From: an uncultured Lachnospiraceae bacterium
GTDB taxonomy: Bacteria; Bacillota; Clostridia; Lachnospirales; Lachnospiraceae
Assembly: GCA_910576535.1 (NCBI GenBank)
Contig: CAJTKK010000023.1
Span: 1-17,033, forward strand
Direction of reading: 5' to 3'
Length of the DNA stretch: 17,033 nt
A program made the translations under genes and the position numbers. The notes under the pieces were generated by a model. The model made no database searches. It was not told where the DNA came from and worked only from the letters and a program-made list of their open reading frames with translations. This document shows positions 7,469 to 15,046 of the stretch, piece after piece. Position 1 is the stretch's first letter. Every line of letters begins with the position of its first letter.

Positions 7469-7482
7469 AAGAAATTGCCTCC

Positions 7483-8982
7483 TTATACATATTTAGCCGC
7501 AAGAGTCATAATCGCTTCCTGCGTAGTTTCGCTTGCGTTTACTTCTCCTGCCAGACGTCCGCCTGACATAACAAGTATCCTGTCGCATATCCCAAGCAGC
7601 TCCGGCATTTCGGAAGAAACTACCATTACTACTTTTCCCCTATTCGCAAGATCCAGGATAAGCTGGTAAATTTCATATTTTGCCCCTACGTCGATACCCC
7701 TCGTAGGTTCATCCAGAAGAAGGACTTCCGGCTCGGTCAAAAGCCATCTTCCCAAAATGACTTTCTGTTGGTTACCGCCGGAAAGAGAACGGATCTTTGT
7801 TTCCTGCGTTGGCGTCTTTGTACGCATCGCATCAATAGACCATTGCGTATCCTCTCTCATAGACTTGTCATTTAAAACAAATTTCATCTTCAGATGTTTT
7901 TTCAAACTGGATATTACGGTGTTTTCCCTTATACTCAAAATGCCGAAAATGCCGGTTGCACGGCGTTCTTCTGTAAGAAGCGCAAAACCGTTTTTTATGG
8001 ACTCTCTGGCATTCCGGTTCCTTACTTCCTTACCGTCCAGCCTTATTGTCCCGCTTTTCCTCGTCGCCACGCCAAAGATATTCTCTAAGGTTTCGGTACG
8101 GCCGCTGCCATCCAGCCCAGCAAGCCCTACGATCTCCCCTTTCCTTACTTTAAAGGATACGTTATTTAAAAGAGAATACTGTGCCGTCAAGTTCTCTACC
8201 TCAAGAGCCACTTCTCCCGGTTTATTCGTCTTGGGCGGGAACTGGTTAGTCAGCTCACGGCCTACCATCAGCTTAATAATTTTCTCTGTCGTCAGATTTT
8301 CGGCCGGTTCTGTCGCTACCCAAGTGCCGTCACGCATTACGGTTACTTCATCGGCAATGCGGAGTATCTCGGCCATTTTATGTGATATGTAAATTATGCC
8401 GCATCCACGGTCACGCAGCATATTAATAATCTTAAATAAATGCTCTACTTCCTGTTCCGTCAGCGAAGAAGTAGGTTCATCAAATACGATTACCTTGGAA
8501 TTATATGAAACTGCCTTGGCAATTTCTGCCATCTGCCTTTGCGAAACAGGCATCGTGCTCATTACTCTTCTTGGGTCAATATCTATCCCTAATTCTTTGA
8601 ATATATCTACAGTATCATCGTACATCTTTTTTTCATTTACCATCAGGCCGCCCACCATAGGATACCGTCCCAGCCATAGATTATCCATGACATTCCGTTT
8701 CAGAGCCTGATTCAATTCCTGATGCACCATGGCAACGCCATTTTCCAATGCTTCCTTGGAATTTTTAAAATTGACTTCTTTTCCGTCCAGAAGAATTTTT
8801 CCGCTGTCCATGCTGTAAATCCCAAACAGGCATTTCATCAACGTGGACTTTCCTGCGCCATTTTCTCCCATCAGCGCATGGACTGTTCCCTTTTTCACTG
8901 TCAGGGAAACATTGTCAAGCGCTTTTACACCGGGAAACTCTTTGCATATATCTGTCATTTGCAGCAGAATATCCTGTCCCAT
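7483..8982 (-). CDS. mglA: Galactose/methyl-galactoside ABC transporter ATP-binding protein MglA
   Basis: A 499-residue double ATPase that powers the MglBAC importer at the inner face of the membrane. The first domain has Walker A GENGAGKST (39-47), a degenerate signature MPVSQRQ (144-150) and Walker B VIVFDEPTSSL. The second has the degenerate Walker A GLDGSGRTET typical of sugar ATPases, a full signature SLSGGNQQK and Walker B LLLDEPTRGID. The start is the ATG at 8982, 7 bases after GGGAGGG. The frame is open 183 bases further upstream, but that stretch overlaps two hairpins and reads as non-family sequence. It is separated from mglB by 227 bp with a terminator-like hairpin, so it is probably made at lower level than the binding protein. 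Confidence 0.96.
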   Translation of the reverse strand: MGQDILLQMTDICKEFPGVKALDNVSLTVKKGTVHALMGENGAGKSTLMKCLFGIYSMDSGKILLDGKEVNFKNSKEALENGVAMVHQELNQALKRNVMDNLWLGRYPMVGGLMVNEKKMYDDTVDIFKELGIDIDPRRVMSTMPVSQRQMAEIAKAVSYNSKVIVFDEPTSSLTEQEVEHLFKIINMLRDRGCGIIYISHKMAEILRIADEVTVMRDGTWVATEPAENLTTEKIIKLMVGRELTNQFPPKTNKPGEVALEVENLTAQYSLLNNVSFKVRKGEIVGLAGLDGSGRTETLENIFGVATRKSGTIRLDGKEVRNRNARESIKNGFALLTEERRATGIFGILSIRENTVISSLKKHLKMKFVLNDKSMREDTQWSIDAMRTKTPTQETKIRSLSGGNQQKVILGRWLLTEPEVLLLDEPTRGIDVGAKYEIYQLILDLANRGKVVMVVSSEMPELLGICDRILVMSGGRLAGEVNASETTQEAIMTLAAKYV

Positions 8983-9034
8983 GCATTCACCCTCCCTTTT
9001 TTCATAAGCTTTCTTCTCTACTTTATTCTTAAAA

Positions 9035-9077
9035 GGATGATCCCTTTGCCGATAAGGCAAAACCAGTTTTATCATCC
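9035..9077 (-). terminator. Second hairpin between mglB and mglA
   Basis: An outer perfect 7-bp stem, GGATGAT (9077-9071) with ATCATCC (9041-9035), encloses an inner TTTGCC/GGCAAA stem with a 5-base loop. On the minus strand it is followed by TTTT only, so termination would be weak. It may act as a second attenuator or mRNA stabiliser. Confidence 0.5.
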
Positions 9078-9117
9078 TTGCAGGCCTATACTGCATTGAA
9101 ACATACTTCCTGTTTTT

Positions 9118-9157
9118 AAAAAGAGCGGCCAACCGCCTATGGCGGCAGCCGCTTTTT
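9118..9157 (-). terminator. Attenuating terminator between mglB and mglA
   Basis: On the minus strand GCGGC-TG-CCGCC (9152-9141) pairs with GGCGG-TT-GGCCGC (9137-9125) around ATA, followed by TCTTTTT. It lies about 50 bases past the mglB stop. A partial terminator here is a common way to keep binding-protein mRNA in excess over the ATPase and permease. Confidence 0.8.
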
Positions 9158-9209
9158 ATAAACATTAGGATTGCCTGCTCGATACAGTACTGCCTTTTAT
9201 CCTTTTACC

Positions 9210-10406
9210 TTATTCGCCTGTGTAAGGAGCGTAAGGGATAAAGATCTTATTGCTTACGTTTGCAGAGATATTGAAGGAATCTGTGTCTGCCATTAATTCC
9301 TTGCCTGCTTGTACGTTCTTTGCAAGATATGCAATACCGTTTGCCATACCTTCTGCATCCTGCTTAATAGTACCTGTCATTTTACCGTCAGTAATCAACT
9401 GTTTAGCTGCATCTGTTGCATCCACGCCAAATACCGGAATGGTTACGCTGTCACCGCCAAGGTTGTATCCCTGAGCGTTCAATGCAGAGATAGCGCCTTC
9501 TGCCATACCGTCGTTGTTGCAGATAACAAGTTCAATCATGTTGCCTGTAGCTTCGCTGTACTGGGAAAGGTTTGTAACCATATAATCATTTGCTGCTTTT
9601 GCACTCCAGTTACCGTCCTGGTCTACCTGGTAGCAGTCAGAATTGGAAGAATCGAAGTAAACCAGTTCCGGTTTGCCTGCTGCTGTCAAAACTGCGTTAG
9701 CGTCTTCCACGCCAAACTGTGTACGTGCGATAGCTTCTGCGTTGCCTAACTGTCCCATGAACATAGCGTAGCTGATTTCGCCGTCGCCGTTCAAGTCAAC
9801 TGCATCGTAATTTGCCATAAGGAAATCACCAATCATCTTACCCTGCATATGGCCTGCTTCCGGAGCATCTGTACCTACAAATGCACATTTGTCATAAGCG
9901 CCAAGTACCTTGCCTTCTTCTTCATCGGGTTCAACTGCACGGTTAAAGAAGATAACAGGAATGCCAGATGCACTTGCTTTATCAACGATCTGCTGGGAAG
10001 CGTCTACGGAACCGGATGTAACAATGTTCACGATAAGAAGGTTTGCCCCCTGGCTGATAGCCGTATCAATCTGCTCATTCTGTGTTGTCTGGTTGCTGTT
10101 TCCATCGTAGTTCTGGAAAGCGATGCCTGCGTCTGTAAGAGCTGCATCAAGAGCTGTACGAACGCTGGAAATGTAGGTATCACTGTATGTATAGTAGAAT
10201 ACGCCTACATTCAAATCAACTGCTGCTGCCGCTTCTTCTGCCGGAGCCTCTTCCTCTGCCGGAGCTGCTTCTTCCGCCGGAGCCGCTTCCTCTGTTGCAG
10301 GAGCTTCTGCTGCAGGTTCTGCTGCTGCAGGAGCTTCCGTGCTTCCGCAAGCTGCAAGGCTGAATACCATAGCGCCTGTCAAAAGCAAAGCTAATAACTT
10401 TTTCAT
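9210..10406 (-). CDS. mglB: Galactose/glucose-binding lipoprotein MglB
   Basis: A 398-residue extracellular solute-binding lipoprotein that delivers sugar to MglAC. The signal peptide ends in lipobox SLAAC with Cys20. A linker rich in Ala, Glu and Pro (about 22-62, AAPAEE units) precedes the binding fold. Strong matches to E. coli MglB are FFNRAVEP, AYDKCAFVGTD, CNNDGMAEGA and PVFGVDATDAA. The loop DLNGDGEIS (204-212) matches the calcium-binding loop of galactose/glucose-binding protein, which supports Mgl over RbsB. The ATG is 7 bases after AGGAGG. Its promoter region has a good -10 and paired direct repeats, and the preceding three genes form a sensor system that probably controls it. Galactose or glucose is the likely ligand. 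Confidence 0.95.
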   Translation of the reverse strand: MKKLLALLLTGAMVFSLAACGSTEAPAAAEPAAEAPATEEAAPAEEAAPAEEEAPAEEAAAAVDLNVGVFYYTYSDTYISSVRTALDAALTDAGIAFQNYDGNSNQTTQNEQIDTAISQGANLLIVNIVTSGSVDASQQIVDKASASGIPVIFFNRAVEPDEEEGKVLGAYDKCAFVGTDAPEAGHMQGKMIGDFLMANYDAVDLNGDGEISYAMFMGQLGNAEAIARTQFGVEDANAVLTAAGKPELVYFDSSNSDCYQVDQDGNWSAKAANDYMVTNLSQYSEATGNMIELVICNNDGMAEGAISALNAQGYNLGGDSVTIPVFGVDATDAAKQLITDGKMTGTIKQDAEGMANGIAYLAKNVQAGKELMADTDSFNISANVSNKIFIPYAPYTGE

Positions 10407-10461
10407 TTTTTTGTCCTCCTATAAATAATATTCTTTGACGCTTCTACTGCGCCTTATTGAC

Positions 10462-10467
10462 ATTATA
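10462..10467 (-). promoter_or_regulatory. -10 element of the mglB promoter
   Basis: A perfect TATAAT is read on the minus strand about 56 bp before the mglB start. The expected -35 position holds ATATTT, far from consensus, so this promoter probably needs an activator. Transcription would start near 10455. Confidence 0.6.
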
Positions 10468-10500
10468 ACAAAAAAGACAATAAAAAATATATACAAAATC

Positions 10501-10531
10501 TTACTGTTTTGGTATAAAAAATTATTGTTTT
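10501..10531 (-). promoter_or_regulatory. Direct-repeat operator upstream of mglB
   Basis: On the plus strand TTACTGTTTT (10501-10510) and TTATTGTTTT (10522-10531) match at 9 of 10 bases and start exactly 21 bp apart, two helical turns. They cover about -46 to -76 from the predicted mglB start, the usual place for AraC-type activators. The YesN-type regulator encoded upstream is the obvious candidate to bind here. The region is AT-rich, so chance similarity is possible. Confidence 0.55.
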
Positions 10532-10582
10532 GTACATTTTTTGTTCATAATCTATTCATTCCATAGACAAAATATCTATTTT

Positions 10583-11560
10583 TTAATCAAATGCAAATAA
10601 CGCCCTCTGGCATTCCGGCTCAAACATATTCTCCCTGGTCACACAAGTGGTCGCCGTATCAATCACTGCCCCGTTCCCGCTTCCTCCGTTTATAAGCCGG
10701 TAGGACTCTTCCACCCCCAGGTATCCCATCGCATACGGGTTCTGCACGATAAGCGCATCCACTTCCCCTGTTTCCAGCATACCTACAGATACTACATTGC
10801 TGTCAAAAGCCACCACCTGTGTTTTGTCAGCCAGCCCGAGATCCCGGATCGCCCAGCCTACCCCCAGGCTCGTCCACTCGTTGAACGCAACCACTACATT
10901 GATTTCCGGATGTTCCCTTAGCAATGCAACCGTTCCCTCCCTGGCATCTTCCGTAGCTGACAATACATTAATCGTATACATATCTTTTACCCTTGCATCC
11001 TCCCCGGCCACTTCCCGGAACCCCTCCTCCCTTTGCTGGCCGTTGGCTGAATTGATGTCATAATTTACGATCCCGATATAAAGCGCTCCGCTTTCCGCTT
11101 TTAAAGCGGCATATCCCGCCATCCTCCCAGCCTCAAGGTTATCCGTTCCGATCCGGCAGCTTACTTGGCTGCTGTTTACGTCACTGTCGATGACCACTAT
11201 CTTTACGCCTTTTCTTGCCGCTTCATTAATAGCCTCACAGTTTGCATTATAATCCACCGCGGAAAAAACAATTGCTTCCGCACCTTCCGCCACTGCCCGC
11301 CTGATCATCCGGTTCTGTGCTTCATAGTCTTCCTCCCGTTCCGGCCCTTCCATACTGACCTGGAGGTTATATTCCGTCGCTGCCGCCCCGGCTCCTGCAT
11401 ATACAGACTTCCAGAAAGCGGAATCCATGGATTTGGTGATTATGGCCACATAATGTTTCCTCGCCGATTCATTTTCCTGTTTGCAGCCTGCCAGAAACAA
11501 TAGAAAAACCGATATTACCGCTGCAAGAGTATACAGTTTTCTATTTCCGCTAAACCTCAT
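10583..11560 (-). CDS. Substrate-binding lipoprotein, probable sugar sensor
   Basis: A 325-residue lipoprotein with the ribose/galactose-type periplasmic-binding fold (Peripla_BP_4). A basic start and hydrophobic core end in lipobox FLAGC with Cys26. Fold landmarks are YVAIITKSMDSAFWKSV, EAIVFSAVDYNANCEAINEA, VIDSDVNSS, FNEWTSLGVGWAI, VVAFDSN and the late IVQNPYAMGYLG. The ATG follows GGAGG by 9 bases and overlaps the kinase stop by 11 bases, so it is tied in translation to the kinase. Because MglB is encoded next and serves the importer, this protein more likely presents bound sugar to the kinase, as in known binding-protein/kinase/YesN three-component systems. It could instead be a second uptake protein. 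The sensor role is inferred from position. Confidence 0.9.
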   Translation of the reverse strand: MRFSGNRKLYTLAAVISVFLLFLAGCKQENESARKHYVAIITKSMDSAFWKSVYAGAGAAATEYNLQVSMEGPEREEDYEAQNRMIRRAVAEGAEAIVFSAVDYNANCEAINEAARKGVKIVVIDSDVNSSQVSCRIGTDNLEAGRMAGYAALKAESGALYIGIVNYDINSANGQQREEGFREVAGEDARVKDMYTINVLSATEDAREGTVALLREHPEINVVVAFNEWTSLGVGWAIRDLGLADKTQVVAFDSNVVSVGMLETGEVDALIVQNPYAMGYLGVEESYRLINGGSGNGAVIDTATTCVTRENMFEPECQRALFAFD

Positions 11561-13283
11561 ACCGGTTCTCCTCCACTTTCGGCATACGGATGCTGACGCA
11601 AGTCCCCTCGTCCAACTCGCTTTGAATCGTCATTCCATATTTTTCCCCAAAATATATTTTAATCCTGTCATTTACATTTTTCATTCCTATTCCAGTCTGG
11701 TCGCCCGGTTCGCTTTTTAAAATATTCCTGCACTGTTCCTGGCTCATCCCCACGCCGTTATCCGATACGGAAAAAACAATATCACCGCCATCCTCAAAAA
11801 TGCGGATTATAATTTCCCCTTCATCCACCATCCGGTCAATCCCATGATAAATCGCATTTTCAATAATCGGCTGCAGCGTAATTTTATTGCATAAATATGG
11901 CAGGCAGCTTTTTTCCACCTCAAAAGAATATGTGAACTGGTTCTTATAGCGGAAGTTCTGTATCATCAAATAACTTCTGGCATGTTCCACTTCCCGTTCA
12001 ATCGGAATCAGTTCATGCCCCTTGCTGATGCTGATGCGGAACAGCCTCGCCAACGCGTTCACCATCTCCACTGCGTCCTTGCTCCGCTCTTCTTCACACA
12101 TCCAGCCGATCGCATCCAGGGTATTATACAGAAAATGGGGGTTAATCTGTGCCTGCAGCGCTTTCAGCTCGGTCTTGCGTAAGGTAATTTCTTCCCTGCG
12201 CACCTTTTCCATCAAATCCTGTATTCGGTCTACCATATGGTCAAAAGAATCCGACAAGGCAATTATTTCTTTGCTTCCATGTACCGGCTGATAGCTGAAT
12301 TCCTCCGCATCCGTCTCAAAATCTCTCATTGCCTTCACCAGGCTTTGAATCGGGCGCGAAATCATCTTTGATAAAAGGAAACTGCTCAAAAACACGGTCA
12401 CCAGCAAAAATGCGGTCAAAATCAGCAATATCCTTATAGCATCCATAACCCTGCCCGTTACCAGTTCCTCAATATAGCTTACCCCTACGATCCTCCAGCC
12501 GCAATTGTCCAATGATCTTATGGAATAAATGACATTTCTTTTTACTAATGCGCCGTCCTCCAAATCTGTCAGGATATCCGTCTGCTCCTGTTTCAGGCCG
12601 GAATAAATCAGTTGCTGCTGAGGATGATAAACAATATCGCCATTTTTGTCCATAATAAAACAATAGCCATGCTGCCCAATGCCTACCTCATCCACATAAT
12701 TTGCAATCTGGGAAAAACGCACGTCCATCACTACGGCATGTTTCTTTCCATCGCCCGTTTCCAGATCCTTGCGGATCGACACTACCCAGGGATAATAATT
12801 TTCCAATAATGTTTCCGCATGGGGACCCGATATCAGAAGCCTGTCCTCTGCCCCTTCTTCTTTCCGGATATAGGACAGGTTTTTAAGTATCATTCCCTTC
12901 AGGCAATAATTTCCTGTCCATGAATCCACCATCCCCCCTCTTTCATCATAACTGGTAATGGCAATCACATCCTTCCGGATACGGATCAGCGTTTCCAAAG
13001 CATTATCCCTTATCTCTTTTTCCTGGCGGTAAGAATCCTCAATCAGTTCCATAATTTCTTCCATGTCTTTCGTATAATTATAGACGGTATTGGAAACCTG
13101 CACTACCGCCTGCTCACTGCTGATTACCGCATTCTGCTCCACAAAACGGCGGAATACGGAAACAAAGACTGCCAGTCCGCCGCTCAGAGCCAGCAATACC
13201 ATTCCCACTACAAATAAATTCATTATGGAGGAAAGGGGCATTGCAATCATTTCAGGCGACTCTTTCCCTTTTTTCCTTTTCAC
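11550..13283 (-). CDS. YesM/LytS-type sensor histidine kinase
   Basis: A 577-residue membrane kinase. TM1 is about 22-44, an extracellular sensor of about 240 residues (Cache-like, with GYCFIMDKNGDIVYHP at 206-221) follows, and TM2 is about 283-305. A HAMP region comes next, then the His_kinase family core with phospho-acceptor H383 in QINPHFLYN. The ATP domain has N476 in QPIIENAIYHG, DNGVGM (508-513) and GIGMKNVNDR (531-540). The start is GTG, after GGAGGGGG; its GTGA overlaps the response regulator stop by 4 bases. It should phosphorylate the YesN partner. The binding lipoprotein encoded next probably touches its extracellular sensor. Confidence 0.94.
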   Translation of the reverse strand: MKRKKGKESPEMIAMPLSSIMNLFVVGMVLLALSGGLAVFVSVFRRFVEQNAVISSEQAVVQVSNTVYNYTKDMEEIMELIEDSYRQEKEIRDNALETLIRIRKDVIAITSYDERGGMVDSWTGNYCLKGMILKNLSYIRKEEGAEDRLLISGPHAETLLENYYPWVVSIRKDLETGDGKKHAVVMDVRFSQIANYVDEVGIGQHGYCFIMDKNGDIVYHPQQQLIYSGLKQEQTDILTDLEDGALVKRNVIYSIRSLDNCGWRIVGVSYIEELVTGRVMDAIRILLILTAFLLVTVFLSSFLLSKMISRPIQSLVKAMRDFETDAEEFSYQPVHGSKEIIALSDSFDHMVDRIQDLMEKVRREEITLRKTELKALQAQINPHFLYNTLDAIGWMCEEERSKDAVEMVNALARLFRISISKGHELIPIEREVEHARSYLMIQNFRYKNQFTYSFEVEKSCLPYLCNKITLQPIIENAIYHGIDRMVDEGEIIIRIFEDGGDIVFSVSDNGVGMSQEQCRNILKSEPGDQTGIGMKNVNDRIKIYFGEKYGMTIQSELDEGTCVSIRMPKVEENRYEV

Positions 13284-14887
13284 GTTTCCCCCTCCGTCTT
13301 CATCTGCCGCCTCAAAGCGTTGGGGGATATGCCGCTGTATTTTTTAAAACAGTAACTGAAATAATGCTGGTCGCTGTAACCGCATTTTTCAGAAATCTCC
13401 TTAATTTTCATTGAGGTGCACATGAGCAGTTCCTTTGCCGCTTCTATCCTCTTTCCCGTCAGAAGGTCTATAAAAGTCTTCCCAGTTTCTTTTTTTATCA
13501 GTGCGCTTAAATAATTCGGGCTGACGCCAATTTCATTGCTGACAGAAACCAAGGATATATCCCCGCTCCCATATCCTGTTTCAATCATCTGCAAAGTCCT
13601 CTCGCACAAAATTTTGCTGCTTTTCTTCCGTTGACTGCCAACCATCTCCCTTGCGATCAAACAGAATTCTGTAAGTTTTCCTTGCATTTCCCTATAGGAC
13701 CCGTCCTGAAACACAACGCTTTGCAGCAGTGTATTCTTCTGTATCCTCTCGATTTCCTCCCCATCCGCCACTGCATAAATAATCTTACATACCGCTGCAA
13801 GGAGCTGCACCATAAGATAATTGGCTTTTGCCCTTGATGCCTTTTTTTCCCGCATCCCCTCAAACAGTTTTTCCAAGTAAACCTCCAATGAAATATCCTC
13901 TTCCGTCTGGCTTCCCCGGATCAATGTTTCCACCTCCGCCACAATTCCCAAAACTTCCTGGACATCAATCCCTTCCGCATGTTCTTCATCCGTAATGTAA
14001 TGCACGCCGCTGTCTGCCCTCCCTGCATATCCCAGGGCATTCACCGCCTCTACATAGGCTTCATGGCATTCGGAAAGTTTTTCTGTAATTCTGCTGACTC
14101 CTATGGAGCAATTCAGATTCATGATCCGTTCCGTGCTCTGCACCACATCCCCTACAAGAATATGCAGATATTTATCAAAAGACGCCGGCGTGGCAATCAA
14201 TAACGAAATCACCCGCCCATTCCAGTAAAAGCTTTCATGACGCAAATATTTTTTCAGAATGCTGTCCACCGAATGCACATGCGCCCCGTCTGTACAGTTC
14301 TTTCCCGCTTCATCCCTAATCGAAGTAATCATCACAGCATAACGGAAATCATGATGATCATTCTTTAACACCCCGCTTTCAACCGCTGCTTTTGCAAGAA
14401 ATTCCTCCCCCTCCTGTGCATTTTCCGGCTGATAGCCATCCATAATTAACGGCATAAGAAAGCTGAACTTGTCCATCTGGGTCTGCCGCTTGTTACAAAA
14501 CTCCCAAAAAAGATGGTCTATCTTTTCCCTGACAGCAATAAGCTCTTTCGTTAAATCTGCCATGGAAATAGGCTTTAGCATATAACTGATAATGTTATAC
14601 TGGATAGCCTGCTGCGCATAGCTAAACTCATCAAATCCGCTTAAAAAGGCAATCTGTGTCGTAGGCCGGATTTCCCTTACCTGCCTTGCCAGCTCAATCC
14701 CCGACACGAAAGGCATCTTTATGTCAGTCAAAAGCAGATCCGGCTCCATCTTTTCCACTATCTCCAATGCCTCTATCCCATTTTCCGCTTCTCCCACCAC
14801 CTGAAACCCTATCTTTTCCCATTCCACCCGCCGGATAATGGCGCGGCGCAATTCTTCCTCATCATCTGCCACTACAACCGTATACAT
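13280..14887 (-). CDS. YesN-type response regulator with AraC DNA-binding domain
   Basis: A 535-residue cytoplasmic two-component regulator. The receiver domain (about 1-120) has acidic pair D8-D9, phospho-acceptor D55 in LLTDIKMP, S83 in FLSGFDEF and K105 in MLKP. A long middle region (about 130-425) resembles the spacer of YesN proteins. The C-terminal AraC-type double helix-turn-helix (about 430-530) includes GVSPNYLSALIKKETGKTF and EISEKCGYSDQHYFSYCFKK. The start is the ATG at 14887, 7 bases after AGGGGG; a GTG at 14917 lacks a ribosome site. It is first in the sensor operon. The paired 21-bp repeats before mglB are its likely target. Confidence 0.94.
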   Translation of the reverse strand: MYTVVVADDEEELRRAIIRRVEWEKIGFQVVGEAENGIEALEIVEKMEPDLLLTDIKMPFVSGIELARQVREIRPTTQIAFLSGFDEFSYAQQAIQYNIISYMLKPISMADLTKELIAVREKIDHLFWEFCNKRQTQMDKFSFLMPLIMDGYQPENAQEGEEFLAKAAVESGVLKNDHHDFRYAVMITSIRDEAGKNCTDGAHVHSVDSILKKYLRHESFYWNGRVISLLIATPASFDKYLHILVGDVVQSTERIMNLNCSIGVSRITEKLSECHEAYVEAVNALGYAGRADSGVHYITDEEHAEGIDVQEVLGIVAEVETLIRGSQTEEDISLEVYLEKLFEGMREKKASRAKANYLMVQLLAAVCKIIYAVADGEEIERIQKNTLLQSVVFQDGSYREMQGKLTEFCLIAREMVGSQRKKSSKILCERTLQMIETGYGSGDISLVSVSNEIGVSPNYLSALIKKETGKTFIDLLTGKRIEAAKELLMCTSMKIKEISEKCGYSDQHYFSYCFKKYSGISPNALRRQMKTEGET

Positions 14888-14929
14888 AGCATATCCCCCT
14901 GCATTCCAATATTTCACTTATTGTTACCC

Positions 14930-14959
14930 ATTATACATGAAATAGCGCCGCGCCGTCTA
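14930..14959 (-). promoter_or_regulatory. Putative promoter of the yesN-yesM-binding protein operon
   Basis: TATAAT (14935-14930) is perfect. TAGACG (14959-14954) matches 4/6 of the -35 consensus, with an 18-bp spacer that is GC-rich. It lies 43 bp before the yesN-type start. No convincing terminator is seen between blaR1 and this site, so read-through from upstream is possible. Confidence 0.5.
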
Positions 14960-15046
14960 TGCTGCATCTGACAATACCTTATATTCTTTTTCATAAGACA
15001 AATTGTATAATGCAAGGCCGGAATCCAGGATTTTACGGTAAAGGGA

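Noticed and set aside
8983..9165. 61-residue N-terminal extension of MglA
   Set aside because: It runs through hairpins, is not family-like, and the ATG at 8982 has an excellent GGGAGGG site and aligns with the usual MglA start.
10433..10446. Possible catabolite-response (cre) site downstream of the mglB start of transcription
   Set aside because: Only about 9 of 14 positions fit the consensus and the outer half-site bases fail.
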